Shown: in pieces, positions 40,691 to 54,143 of the stretch
Layout: each line of letters starts with the position of its first letter
How positions within the stretch are numbered: the first letter of the stretch is position 1
NCBI GenBank assembly: GCA_022457065.1
Contig: JAJGBQ010000003.1
Location: forward strand, 4,960,001-5,024,000
Source of the DNA: Curvularia sp. ZM96
Taxonomy: Eukaryota; Ascomycota; Dothideomycetes; Pleosporales; Pleosporaceae
Reading direction: 5' to 3'
DNA: 64,000 nucleotides
Position numbers and translations under genes: made by a program
The notes under the pieces: generated by a model
The model's database searches: none
What the model saw: only the letters and a program-made list of their open reading frames with translations
Told to the model about the DNA's origin: nothing

Positions 40691-43666
40691 TCGTATGATA
40701 GGCATATGCGACGCTCTTCAATCCGACACGTAAGGAGCACTTCGAATCTGTTGCAGGTCAGTGTACATCGCGAGTTTCTCGTGGTTGTCCACGCCTGGTC
40801 ACAAAGCCAGATAGCTAATAGCTCTCGACCACTAGCATTAGAAACGTTCTACAACGACAACCTTACCCGCGCTTGAGTTTAAAATACGGGAGCTCTACCA
40901 TGCGCTATTCAACAACGATGTGCTGCTCCCTTCATCCGGCTTTGACTCAACTCAATTCCACACTCTTCACGCCCACAGTACCGCTACCTAGCTAGATACA
41001 GTCTTCACCAGTCAGATCACGATCGAACCACTCTTATCTAAAGCTGCAGACTGTATTATTTAGGTAACTCCTCGCTCTAATACTTATAACCGCAGTAACT
41101 AGATACCAAGAGCTGCTGCACAAAAAACATAACTAGGTAGGCGCTTTAGCCTTCCCCCACAGACCTGGGCCCTAGAGCAAGCTGCGGCCACTTATCGTCT
41201 ACATACCTACTAGTATGCTGCTCTCTAGCACTTTCTAGCTAGGTATCTTGCTTTCCCTATTATACATTCTTAAACTAAGCATGTTGATAGAAGGTTTACA
41301 TATAGCCTAATCTAAGTTTCTGGAAGTACGCGCACTAATTAACTGAGAGCTATGAAGATTCTGTGCAGCAAAAGCATAGACGCTAGAGGAGGGCAGATTT
41401 TTGCATTTGATAAGCGCCTCGTTAGCCGGCGCGATATTAACGTAAGATGATGGATACTGCCATTTCCTTGGCGCTTGAAATAATTGGTTTTGCTCTTACT
41501 ATCGTTATTGGAAGCAGCTTTGGAATTGATGGAAGACGCGTGTACGCACACCTGGAGAGGGTGAGCCAATGGATGACCAGGCTTTTGATGACGTGAAAGC
41601 CAAGTCTGCATAACTCTTTCGTATATATATTGCTAAGCATTTAGTAGTACTTGCGCATCCACGCAGAGTGATGTAAACGCTGGAAGGCCGCGCCAAGTGT
41701 TTATGGTTCTAGTGTTGTGAGTTATGCATTCAGTTATGCAAGCATTACCCGAATTAGTTCAGCGCGAATGTAGTGGCGATCTGCCGCCCAAACCAATCGA
41801 TCACTCTTACTCCAACTCTTCATCTAGTTGTGTGGCTTTACTAGACAAATATGGACAGATGCTGGAGTCAGCTTATGCTTCGCAAAGGAACTAGTAAATC
41901 TCCAATTTCTAGACTGGCCTGAAAGATCTGCCGACGTTGGTAGCTCATACGTGCGTGTCGAACGCGGATAGGCTCATATCTAATTTATTATTAGCTGTCT
42001 TGATGCATGAGCTGCATAGCCTTGCACGAACAAGATGTGTGTAAGCAAGAAGAAGATTCAGACTAATGCGTCTTGCAGTGATTGGCACAGATAAGACGGC
42101 ATCAGCATTCAGTACTGTGCATGTGCAGGCGTTGATCGAAGTCTACTGCATAGCACCCATACTCCATTCAAGCTCTGCTCATGCATCCACAGTGTACATG
42201 TGCACTAGTGTCAGGCTATCATTGGCTTTTACAATGTTCAGCTAGCAGCTCTCCTACCAAGCTAATGTACGTCGACTAAGCATGCAGAGAGTTGGCCATA
42301 GGCTAGGGGGCAGTACTTTCCCATAGGGTGGCACGAGATTTGCCAATGCATAGTTATCTTGGAAAAATTGAGTCACTGTTGTTGCGCTAAGCTATCTTCA
42401 ATTGTTTCCGAACATGAGACGTCGCAACATAGGTTTTGTATTAGCTTCGCGCGTTCTTGTTGCGATGATCAAGTAGAATCGTATGCGTTCGTGAAAAGTG
42501 AACCGTGTTCAATCACTTCTTTGCTTTCCCCGCCCCGAGCCGTCCACCATACTTCCAATGCTCTCTCTGCAAAGATACATTTGTTATCAGGCCACTATTA
42601 CCAATAGAAATTTAAGCGACATAGAGGTAAACTTGTGACAATCTGGAGTCGCCTGGTATTTGTCCATTGTAGAGACGGGCCTGTTCATCAACACATCTAA
42701 GGGTTTGTAATGGAAAATTCGAGTATATGCCATCACAGACAGCCGATAAAAGTACCCAGATTCTTCGTTATCAAAGTCTTCTATCAATTTATTGGCTCTG
42801 TTCTGGTGGTAAGGAACGCGAACTATAGGAACATAGGGACCCGAACTTCTCTTGGAGTTTCTTTTCACGAATTCTGCGGCCGGTATGGGAACCTAACTTG
42901 GCAATATGTTCTAATTTCCTCGCCTTTAGAAATATTCCTCCAAACATGGACAGTGTGCTGTTCAATAATCTAATACTAATGGTTTTATGCATTATGATCG
43001 CAGGTATGATTGATGCGACAGGCTTCAAGGAAGATTCTCCCCTCGATTCCGTTGGCCGCAATGGGCACACTGTTCGTTCGAATGATACCAAAAGACTATT
43101 TAGCAATATTTCGGTATAAATAAATGTTGTATATAGGGAGGAATGATTGTCGTTGGTGCTCACAGAGGCGCTCGATTTGTTGGGATATGTGTATCTTCAG
43201 CTTCCCAGCATCTCATCTGCTTTTGGGTGTCGTGATGGCTGGTTGCTCTGATAAAGCTCGATTGCCTTTGAGAACATTTTCAATAACTACGAGGCCTTTG
43301 CCCTTCTCTGATATATCTCTAAGGGCAGATATCGAACCCTCATCTATGCGTCGCATCCTGACGTGCGTTTCAACTCCAGAGTGAGGTTATAACCAGATTC
43401 AGGAAATATAGCGTGGGGATGAGTATATAATACAGTAGTATCATTGCTGTCTGGATCGGCGTTTAACAATCCGCATGTTGTCGCTTAGGTAGGTACCTAC
43501 CGGTAAGATGGCCAACCCCGCTTTTGCCTACTTCCCATCCTCATCATCTCCGATATCCTACTTCCAATCTCTTTCTGAGGCCCTGTAATCAGAGTAGACA
43601 CTAAGCATCTAAGTACTTGCTAGTATACCTTATACAGTGACATCTTATTAACTTAAGAATTTCCAG
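40691..43666. other. Gene-poor stretch, about 3 kb
   Basis: No firm gene. Frames at 40577-40876 (+), 42587-42868 (-) and 42789-43163 (-) are long enough to notice but show no domain, signal peptide or coherent intron joining. Confidence 0.5.
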
Positions 43667-44887
43667 ATGGCGAAAAAGGCGAAGCTCACCGAAGATGAAA
43701 AGCAACACCTCGAACACCACTTTCACAAAGTTCGGGACCAAACACTCCGCCGATGGTATAAGGACGCGCATGGCGATGATCCAAAGCTCAAATCTGTTGC
43801 TCAAGCAAGGCTACAGCTGCAGATATGGCTTAGAGAAAAGCGGAGAGAAATCACAACGCTACAGCAACAGCGTGATGCGTGTAAGGCTGACGGTGATACC
43901 GACGGAGTAGAAGCTGTACGAAAGAAGCTAAAGCACGCTCGTTGTGCTTTAGCTATGCAAATGAATATGTCGAAGGAGGGAATACCGGCTTCCACCGCTG
44001 AGAAAGCCCGCCGGAAATGGGTTGAGAGAACCTACACTCTTGAAGATGTGTTGTGCGACCGGGATTTAGACAAAAGGTCTGAGTTCGGCGTGAATCGTGA
44101 CAACATGTTTGATTCGGTTGCAGAGGGAGAAGATAATGGGATGTCACTTGCGGGAAGCTTAGGGGACATGCAGCTGGAAGAAGAAGATAGTGGAACAACA
44201 CTGGAGGACTGGGACAATGGAGTTGACTCGAGCGAGCCTACATCAGATCCGACCATTATATGGGAGCACCATACTCTTCATATACAGCGACGTTATAGAC
44301 GTGCCGGGCTTCCGGATTTCGCAGCGGAAACGAGGCTCGCTTTCCAAAAGAAGATTTTTGATCTACACGTAGACCGCGAACGCCAGCTTCGCAAAGCAAC
44401 TGAGAATAGTCCAAAGTTTGATACAGATGCGCAGTATCCTCTCCGCGAGGGTACCAGTACATCTTGGAATGCGGTCTTAGCTGCAGCGACATTCTCGGAG
44501 CATAGCCTATGGGAACTTACCTGTCCTATGCTTTGGCGTCATTTTAGGGGTGAGCGTAGCTTCGACCATCCTCAATGGGTTCCTAGGGGTCTCATGCGTA
44601 TTCAGACCGTCTCAAACTCGTCCCATGTCTTCTTCGAATTTGGTGAGCGTTCGTTCAGTACGAGTCGGATCTCTATCCCAGCGACCGTCAACACTCGAGC
44701 ACTGGTGTTTTCTGCTCGGTGCCACCAGACGAGGGCAAACTTTGACTTTGAGCTTACTTTTATTACTGGGAGTTTCGTCGAGGTTCGATTCCCAATAACT
44801 GCAATTATTCAGTTCGATGGGGCATGCAAGATTCCGTCTACCACAGCCGTTAAACTAACTGGCGTGTGGATGGGGCCGGTTGAGTAA
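43667..44887 (+). CDS. Hypothetical charged protein, 406 aa
   Basis: Single exon from an ATG in CCAGATGGCG. Residues 1-130 are Lys/Arg/Glu-rich and helical (LQLQIWLREKRREITTLQQQ), probably a coiled coil. A Asp/Glu-rich linker follows (about 150-195). The C-terminal 200 residues look globular with beta-type patterns (SSHVFFEFGERSFSTSRISI, TFITGSFVEVRFPITAII). There is no signal peptide, membrane segment or motif I know. Codon use and length suggest a real, lineage-restricted gene. It may be an intracellular scaffolding or nucleic-acid-associated protein, but that is a guess from charge only. Confidence 0.65.
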   Translation: MAKKAKLTEDEKQHLEHHFHKVRDQTLRRWYKDAHGDDPKLKSVAQARLQLQIWLREKRREITTLQQQRDACKADGDTDGVEAVRKKLKHARCALAMQMNMSKEGIPASTAEKARRKWVERTYTLEDVLCDRDLDKRSEFGVNRDNMFDSVAEGEDNGMSLAGSLGDMQLEEEDSGTTLEDWDNGVDSSEPTSDPTIIWEHHTLHIQRRYRRAGLPDFAAETRLAFQKKIFDLHVDRERQLRKATENSPKFDTDAQYPLREGTSTSWNAVLAAATFSEHSLWELTCPMLWRHFRGERSFDHPQWVPRGLMRIQTVSNSSHVFFEFGERSFSTSRISIPATVNTRALVFSARCHQTRANFDFELTFITGSFVEVRFPITAIIQFDGACKIPSTTAVKLTGVWMGPVE

Positions 44888-45600
44888 GAGCTTAGTGTCT
44901 CGTTACACGTTGTGCCAATGGCATTACAGTCTTTTTTGGAATCATAGTCTAGTAGTGCGTCTTGCGTCTGTAAACCCATCTTCCCACCTCTTACAACTCT
45001 TCCTAATACCGAGTCTACTTGACCTCTTTGCTGTATTCTATTGACATGTAAGCACCTATAAGCATACGTGTGATGGAATTACTACTATACCCTACTCTTC
45101 TATATATAGTTTCCTTAACTTGATATCATCCTATTATTAAGAAATAGATAAGCACTAATCTACTTCTTATGGTTCTGAACACCCACAACTTAATATAGAT
45201 ATACTTAACAGAACTGACTTTTCCATCAATTATTCAAATTAGGCCAAGTCGATAGCTACCTAATCTGACCCGGTACCTAGCTCTGGGATTGAGCGGGGAG
45301 ATAAGCTTGCCAGCAAAAAGAATAGCCCGAAGTCTTAGGCAAAACATTTTGATAAGGTCAATCACATAGCATAGGAAAGTACATTAATTTTGTATCTTAG
45401 TTGCAATCATCATTTATATTGAAGTGAAATGACATAAATCTAGCCTTCAGACGAGTACCTCAACGCTCTATATTCTCAGCATGAGCCACACTATGCATAG
45501 CTACGTAGTGGCGTCCGCCAATCCTTGCACCACACTGCCCAATAGTAAACCCTCAATTGCTAGTTAGTACACAGCTGAAAATGTGGTATGTAATAAGAGT
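44888..45600. other. AT-rich intergenic, 700 bp
   Basis: No frames or motifs of note. Confidence 0.5.
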
Positions 45601-45604
45601 CTAG

Positions 45605-45890
45605 GTATAATAGATGTCCATTGACACGATTACACGTATGACCTGAATAGATGGTGATCCCTCTCAGCCCACTCTCCATTGCTCTCTTGATCACCTCGAG
45701 TCCTTTGGGTATGACTCCTCCATACTACTCCTTCCGCACGCGCTTACAGGAATCTTTCACCGCTTGTAACGAAGTGTCTGCATCGTAGGACTCTTGCTCG
45801 CATAGCTTCTCTACCTTTATAAGCAAGTCCTCGGCTTTCTTATGGTAGATGAACTCAACAAGTACCTTCTCCTCCAAGGAAGTAAGGCAC
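45605..45890 (-). pseudogene. Decayed duplicate of the 3' end of the NFX1-type helicase gene
   Basis: The minus strand reads FIYHKKAEDLLIKVEKLCEQ ... KRVRKE-stop-YGGVIPKGLEVIKRAMESG and then GITIYSGHTCNRVNGHLLYL. This aligns with the intact gene at 46850-46660, which has KELLKQAYKLCEQPFQHADQ, AEIKKAMVSGRGGIATHSGH and YNCVNGHP. Key residues of the C-terminal RZ-type zinc finger (GH...VNGH) are recognisable. There is one in-frame TAG and no start or helicase part, so only about 95 codons survive. It lies about 600 bp downstream of the functional stop in the same orientation, which suggests an old tandem duplication or a lost paralogue. Confidence 0.7.
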
Positions 45891-46481
45891 TACTAGTCTT
45901 AGGCTTCTTGTTCTAGCGATCATCCGCCGTAAGAATGATAATAGAGAGGAGTCATGAGTTCTAAACTAGGTCAGATTAATTTTGATAGATAAGGTTAGGG
46001 TTGAGATGAGATCTATCAGTGCTCACACAAGCAGCAGAAGTTATAGAATCTTAGTCAGTATCTTACATTAGGATTCTTGTGATGTGAGCTCCTGAAGCAG
46101 CTTAGGAGAAGATCCTCTTCGAGCGGGAAGCGACTCCAAACACAACAATGAGTTCTTTTTATTTATATTGTAGATATGGCATTGATGAAATTCATTGGGT
46201 AGAACCTTCGAGTACAGCTTATAGTTTAGTTCCAAATTAGTTCTGTAGCGATGGCGATGACGATCTATCGGCATGCCCTATTTTGATTGGAGAAGATCTG
46301 GATAGTGTTGAGCAAAGAGAGCACATATGATTGAAGTTCGGCAGCTCGAGAGGATGATTGGTAGCTGGACATTATGCAGAACGAATGGGCGCTATAGTTT
46401 GCAGGCCATGATACATGTACTAAAGCGTTTACGGAATCTTGATTTCTGCTGTTGTACATGTTTCATCCACCACACATCACT

Positions 46482-49400
46482 CTATCCTTCCATTTGCGTA
46501 GCTCTGGTAACCCCTTGAACAGCCTGATGATCTGATCCCCCAACAGCGGCGCCACATTCCGGACAGCGCGCAAGTTGCATTGGCATTCCGCATTCGCCAA
46601 TTGCAAACTAAATAGAGGATCAACTTTTGCGCTGTACAGTTACTGGTTGCAATACTTACAGGATGTCCATTTACGCAATTGTACCAGTGACCCGAGTGTG
46701 TTGCGATACCTCCTCTACCACTTACCATCGCCTTCTTGATTTCGGCAAGTTCTTCGGCAGTTACATCCTCATACCACTCCCTTCCAAGAATCTCAAAGTT
46801 TTCTTCGACGCAAGTTTTTAGTTGATCTGCATGTTGAAAGGGTTGCTCGCATAATTTGTAAGCTTGCTTTAGCAGCTCTTTCGCCGTTTCTACGTACTTA
46901 GTTGCCTCCTTTCTATCCTGTCCAGCCAACCGAGATGAACGATAGAGATGCGCATTCGTTGCGAAGTAGATTGAAGCTTCCACTGCGAGTTTGGGAAGTT
47001 TCTCAACCACGCAATCATTCATCAGCGCGGCACAAGCTTTCATGAAAGTTTGGGTAAGGTTTTCTGGATCACCCCCCATGAGTTTCCTATTTTCAGCCGA
47101 TAGACTTGATCTGAGCTTCTTTATCATCTGGAGTTTATCTTCCAGCACGATAGAGTCTGCCTTGATCTTAAGAATGCGGCCACCAAAAGTCACTCTCCGG
47201 TCTCGTTCGACGGGGGAGACATTGTCTCGGTGGATGCTCAGCGAACCGAGTGCATTGGCGAGAGATCCAGGATCTCCTACAATGCTGTTCCTACTGGCGT
47301 GGACGATAGCTTCGTGAAGCTTATGAGCTGGTTGGTGTCGATCTGCAACGCTCCGGAGGAAATCTTCAATCTTGCTTTGGAGCTTCTTAGACTCTTGGTA
47401 TCGGGTTCGAATCTTTGACACCAGATCCTCTGTAGAGTTCTCAATGTCTTGCCTCGACTTTTCAAGACCAGATTCAAGATCTTCAACCTCCTTTTCCAAC
47501 TTTTGAAGTTCATTCTTCCCGTTAACCAGAAATCTTTTTGACATTTCATCCATCACCGCTCTGTTGATAACTCGGTTGTATCGCTGAGTGATGTATTGCA
47601 TGATTGGCCGCTGGCAGTCTGGGCACTGGGGAATCTTCGTTGCTAGAGAGCTGCTGATATCTGCCAGGCCGGCGAAGTCTCCGAACATATTAGTAGTGTA
47701 GACTTCACTCATACCCACGAGACCATCCAACGACTCCGCCGTGAAGAAATGCCCACATCCGAGAACGACAATTGGGGTTTCGTCGATATTGATTTCGCTG
47801 TAAATTTTCATTTCGAGAAGATCGACTCTGGCATCTGGCTTGGAGCCACAGGCGTGACAGTAGTCGGCGGGGCATTCTTCGCCACATATCCCTGGACATT
47901 GATGGCCACAAGAAAGATACCTCGAGCAGCGTTGATCACAGGGCAGTCTGTTACAAGGCGCAGAACACGGCCTAAAAGGGAATTAAGGTCAGCATCGGTT
48001 CAATTGGCTTGAAATGACGGGCTTGAGAAGATGCTCGACTTACATAGTGCATCGCCCACGATGTTGGCATTCCCATGCGCATCTCTCAATGCATGGTGCA
48101 CATGGCTCATGGCAGCGCAAGGTACATTTAGAATGCCGGCAGCGGACTTCGCAAGGAGAAAGGCAAGGACCGCAGTCTTTTCCATGGCAAGTCTTTTGAC
48201 ACAGATGGTTACATGTGCCAAGTCGGCGTCCGCATGGTCTGGTGCATTTCTGGTGTGAGACAGAAAAATTTCCTTCAGCATCATTACGGTTACAACTACT
48301 ACATGTTCCCGGACAAAGGTGGCCGCATGGTAATGTTGTAGCGCAGGGGTTTGAGCACTGATAGTCTTCTGATGTGACATCGACTGAGCAAGCCACTTTC
48401 ACTGTGTGTTTGCAGGATAGGACAATTTTCTTAACCAAAATGGAGCAGTGGAGTATACCGGGATTCTGTGCTTGAAAGCAGAGTACGTCATCCTTCAAAT
48501 GCCCGCAAGGAAGCGGGACATCGTTTAGTTTGACGTGACATTTTCCGCAATCCTCCCCGCACGTCGGCTTCTGGCAGGCATGTTTGCATGGTTCATGCAG
48601 CCTTTGGCAAGGCTGTGTGCACAAAAACGCGTTGTGCATACTTTCCGAATGACATCTGGACTGGCACATATGACCACAGTCAGGCAAGCGCCAGAGACAT
48701 GCGAGGCGACATCCTCCTTCTGGGCTGACTTTAGGAAAGTCATGGGGCTCATGAACTTTGATCTCGGTTTCGGGGTGGCGTGGGCAGCTAAGCCCTAAAC
48801 TTGTTCCCACAGCGTCAGTCATCCGCAGCATGTTGATAACTTTCTGCCACATTTCAATGTTTGAATATGTGTCACAGTTACCAATTAGGTACATTCCGTG
48901 CTGAGCTCGACTGAGGAGAACGTTAATTCGATTTGTCGTCCTGAGGAATCCGACCCTCTTCTCGTTGTTGCTTCGGACAAGAGAGACGATGATGACCTTG
49001 GCCTCTTCACCTTGGAAGTTGTCGACAGTCGCAACTCGTAAGAGATCACTAAGTATCTTCTTTTCTAAAACGGTCTTACGGTGTGTTGGAAGTAGCTCCG
49101 CGGCTTCATCTGAAGGGCTTGCGTTGCCCTCTGTGAACCCGTCCTTATCAAGTGCTTCCTGGTCTCGGTCGCTAAGTACGATTTCAAAGTTGTTTCTCAT
49201 TGCTGAGCGAAGCTTCTGCAGTTGTCCAGTGTAAGGTGTCAAGACAGCGATATGGCTGCTTCTGTAGACACCCTGCCGAACAATGTGGCGGACCAGACCA
49301 TGTACCATTTCTACTTCCCAAATGTTTGAATGAGATTTTTGATGCAACTCTGGGCTTTGTCCCTCTTCGAAGTGGTCATGATCCAGCCAGTACACGTTTT

Positions 49401-52400
49401 TCTGCATTCCAACGACATTTGGAAGGTCAATAGTGGTATCGTGATCAGTCAATCTAGGATAGACAGTTTCCCGTATCAATTTCGATATCTCAGGACGCAT
49501 TCGTCGCTGCACGTTCAGCTGGGCTACTGGAATTTTAGGTCGCCCAGGTTGCCCCACAGAAAGCCTTTCAAACTGACTTCGATCTAACTGGTACAGGCCG
49601 CCCTGATTGCTTTCGAGCGAAAGACCATAGTTGTTTATCTGTGGACGAAGTTGCTGATGGTCTCCAATTTGGATCAGATGTTCAACCTACAAATGTTTTT
49701 GTTAGCATGCTTGTGCTAGTATGCGGCTGCTTCTGGGAGCAGTTTACCGTCGGGAGCAACGCAGATAGCATGTGCGGTTCCATGACTTCTCCGGCTTCCT
49801 CGCAGATCACAATCTTGCATCGCACATGTCGCAGAGTAGAAATCCGTTTCGCCAGACCCGTGGTAGTGATTCCAATGACGTCCGCCGCTTGAAGCACTCT
49901 TCTGTCAACTTCGTCATGGATATTTGCTAGTTGCCCATACGCAGAATTGGTGATTTTCACACTCTCGTAAAGATCATCAAGAGCACTATCGTAGATCTCT
50001 TGACACCAGAATTCCATAAGCGTTTGCTTCTCTTGCTGTGACAAGGAATGAACGTTAACTGCCGCCTTCTCTAGAATGTGGTTGATCGAGGTGGCCGCCA
50101 GTCTAATCTCGCCATCTTGTGTGGTTGTGCCATCACTGCTATTGGGAGGAAGCCAGGCATCAAAAAGAGGCTTACCAACACGCTCAAAACCGTCTTCATC
50201 AAATTTACTAAACTGCTTGTGAATCTGCGGGTGCCTGTGCATGAGGTGATACTGCAAATTCGACCAGTTTGCATGTTTGGAAACGCCATGAACTCGCCCT
50301 AGAGTCTTCTTGATTTGCCCAGACTCTTGTTCTAAATGCTGGTATGCTTTGTGAAGGAGGAAACCTTCGGATCTTGTCTTGCCTTCCATTTGAGAAATCT
50401 TCCGAAGGTTGTGTTCTTCCAGAACGGCGGAGTGGCTCTGGCCTCCAATGCGAATGGTCTTCCTGATTCCGTTCTCGATCAAATGCTCGAGGAACTGATC
50501 AAGTGCGTGATTGGTGTAGCACCTTGTCCATCTTTAGCTAAGGATATAAATACTGGAAATTCAACTTACACCACAATGATAGGCCCTAAGTCCAGCCTTG
50601 ATTTGCAGTCCATTAAAATCTTCATCAATTCGACGCCAAGATACGACTTTCCAGTACCAGGAGGGCCTTGGATGAACGCAAATTCTCGCGTTAGAGCTGA
50701 TATCAAGGCCTCACTTTGGCCATGATCTAGTCCGGTACGAGCTTCAACCATGTCAATCATAGCTGTGTCATCGGGAGAAGAGGTGGACCGCACGTAGATA
50801 TCGCCATTTCCCACCTCTTCTTTCTTAAAAATGGGCTTCAAATTGAAAGTAAATCCAGGACGACGAGTGTAAAGTGGGGCCGGTACGTCGAGAGTGTTTC
50901 CGCCTTTTCGGTTCTGCTTGTTCTCGATTTGGTCAGGAAGGATACAATCCTTGAACGGCAGACTGCTGTGTTTTTGCATTTCCTTCAAGTTCTCGAGGAT
51001 TGGTACAAACGTGGCGGGAATGATACCAGGGAACTCTAGAAGTAGTCCCCGAGTATTTCTGCAGCTCAAGGAAACGGCTAAAGCTACTTGTGCCTGATCG
51101 ACAGCTACCAGCTTCAAAGTAATGGTGCACCTATAATCTTCCTTGGCGAGGCTCCGTTCGTTCTTCGTGTCTGTATCTCTTCTGCTGACAGTGAAGAACA
51201 TGTGCTGAACTTGACCATCGTGAATCGAGATAAATGAGAGAAGGATACCCTCGCCAAGTCTTTTTGAGTCTTGCCACCATTTCTGTCTTTCTTTCGCTGA
51301 TTTTCTGCGCAGCTGTGGGAGTTGTTTGAATGATATACTTATCTCGAGACCATGGCGACGATCGTATGAGACATAGCTAATGTACGCATCCGGGTAGTGG
51401 AAAGCCCGAAAATCTCCGAGACTGAGCTTTGGATTGTCGATACAAGCTGGATCGTTTTGTATAGTGTGCAAGAACAATCTTAGAGACATTTTCAGTTCTC
51501 CAAAAGTGTCGTGACGAAGAAGGCGAAAGAATGTGTCGATATGTCTTTCAACCTTGTCTTGAAGGAAGTGAGGCTGGTCGAGATCGGTGGATGGCAAAAA
51601 GTCGATTGCATCGCTCATGATTTCCTCAGAAGTGGGAAAGATCTTGACATTAACAATATCAGGCTTATCGTTGTCGTGGCGATCTCGTGGCATTACCAGA
51701 TTGCGAGGATACGCCGACTTGGTGACAATTTCTACATCCTCGCAATTGTCTTCTTGCGCAAGAAGTCCATTTGCTCGTGCGACAATGGCTCGTATCTTAT
51801 TGATCCGACCCAGCGTGATCGGTATGATCAAATTTCGAGTATCTCCAGCGATTACTTTGGTAGCTTCTTCCATGAAATCTAGTAAAGACGTGATGTTTTC
51901 GTTGAATCGAGCGCGAGGCTCTCTCCTAACAAGCTCCTGAAGTGCACCCGGTATGGTCTGCAAAGTATTCTGAATCATTTCAGGAGAGTTGGCGGATGAG
52001 AGATGGGACTCTACGAGTATTTGAGAAAGATGTTGGAAGAAAGGAATGGCGCGGTTTCCATTCGTGCCACTCACGAAATTGTAGAGCGCTCCAACAGAGG
52101 TATCAACGGAGAGACAGTCCAACAAAGCCCGATGAGTGATGACGGAGAGAAAAGAACACGCGATACGGACGAATTCCTGCTCTTTCCCTGGGCTTGATCG
52201 CAGCTCTAGCAAAGCCTTGATATGTTCCCGGCCTCGATAGTCGTCGCTGTCCAGATCGCGTGGCAACATCTGCTGCCATTCTAGATTGTCGCCACTCAAG
52301 ATGGCAAGGCCACCACTCCAAAGCTGTTCCATTGTTCTCTTGTCGTTTCTAATAGGCGGAATTTTGATGAGTCGGCGCCATGCATTATAGTCCATTCTAG

Positions 52401-52650
52401 CTTGTTGTTGCTCGGGAGTCTCCTCAGGTTGAGGTGGTCGTCCTCTAGATTTATGTATCTCATTTCCATTCATGGGAGGCAGATCATGGGAGTATTTGCA
52501 TGCTGAGCCATACTTGCAACGGCTGTTCGTGAAGTAGCGGCACGGCCTGGGGCCGGTCTGAATATTTCCTTTTTCGCCCTGCCCTGAATCGCCTCGTCCA
52601 AATCTCCTCCAGTCTCCTCTTCCCCGCCTTTTTTGATCAAATGTATTCAT
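46482..52650 (-). CDS. NFX1-type zinc-finger UPF1-like RNA helicase (ZNFX1 / Hrr1-like)
   Basis: Five exons on the minus strand: 52650-50570, 50522-49748, 49686-48044, 47971-46660 and 46607-46482, giving 1978 aa. A CCCH zinc finger lies at residues 37-55 (CRYFTNSRCKYGSACKYSH). The SF1 helicase core has Walker A IQGPPGTGKSYLG (about 660), then VVCYTNHALDQFLE formed across intron 1, Walker B VICEEAGEVMEPH (about 930), GDHQQLRP, and the late motifs TVDNFQGEEA and NVLLSRAQHGMYLIGN. A long array of NF-X1 cysteine fingers follows (PCGHLCPGTCSSC, CHGKDCGPC), then a coiled-coil region. The protein ends in an RZ-type zinc finger (GHWYNCVNGHP joined to FAIGECGMPM...RCPECG across intron 4). The architecture is that of human ZNFX1 and S. 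pombe Hrr1. Hrr1 works with RNA-dependent RNA polymerase in RNAi heterochromatin, so a role in small-RNA silencing or RNA quality control is likely, by family only. Confidence 0.92.
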
Positions 52651-53250
52651 AATTTCAACTCAGCGTCCTTTGGGGTTTTTGTGTGAAGCTATGAATGTGG
52701 GTTGATTCTCAACGGGTAAAGTATGCAACGAAAGATGGAAAAAGGAAATAGTTGGGCTTCATACAAAGCAAAAAGATTCGTCAGAGTGTGCTAGCACATG
52801 CTTCAAAAAGCGCACCTAGATATGCAAGGAAACAATGGCTGTGCGGAGAAACAGCATACTTGTATATCATTGGATTCCTCCTATATCAGCTGGTGCAGCC
52901 GAACATGCCCCGCAGAGTAATACGCAATGGTGTGAGTTGTCAATGCAGAGGATATCCGGCTGAGCGGATTCAAATGATGATTGACCAGGCTCAAGTCCAG
53001 GCACGTAATAGTGGCCAGACCCAGACGTGGCCACCCCAACTACTCCGCCAACACCAACTATTTTTGACTTTTGAAGCTGCCTATACCACCACATGGCGCT
53101 AATTCTAGAGTTGCTATTTAATCTGCTATTCGGGATTAACTATCGTGATTGTGTTTATTAATCGCAGAAAGCTGCCGCTACTGCGTACAGCATTCACGAT
53201 CAACATGACGGCATCGCCTTGCTAGGCGCGTTGGACGCGCAATAGCACAC
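52651..53250. other. Intergenic upstream of the helicase gene
   Basis: The helicase promoter region lies at 52651-52760. A plus-strand frame at 52752-53102 (116 codons) is polar and Gln-rich at its C-terminal half, without any domain; unsupported. Confidence 0.45.
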
Positions 53251-53259
53251 CACTACGAG

Positions 53260-54143
<884 letters not shown>

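Noticed and set aside
33444..42350. Possible LTR retrotransposon around the 36-39 kb RT signal
   Set aside because: Domain order, APE endonuclease, TAA tail and variable-length target duplication show a non-LTR element; no LTR pair seen.
42587..43163. Two overlapping minus-strand ORFs of 93 and 124 codons
   Set aside because: No recognisable motif, signal peptide or consistent splice joining; not enough support for a gene.
44770..47420. GGTTCGATTCC and GGTTCGAATC resembling tRNA B boxes (44782 and 47405)
   Set aside because: Both lie inside coding sequence and no cloverleaf arms or A box can be found around them.
47749..52321. Plus-strand ORFs of 60-129 codons opposite the helicase gene
   Set aside because: Mirror frames of a long conserved coding region.
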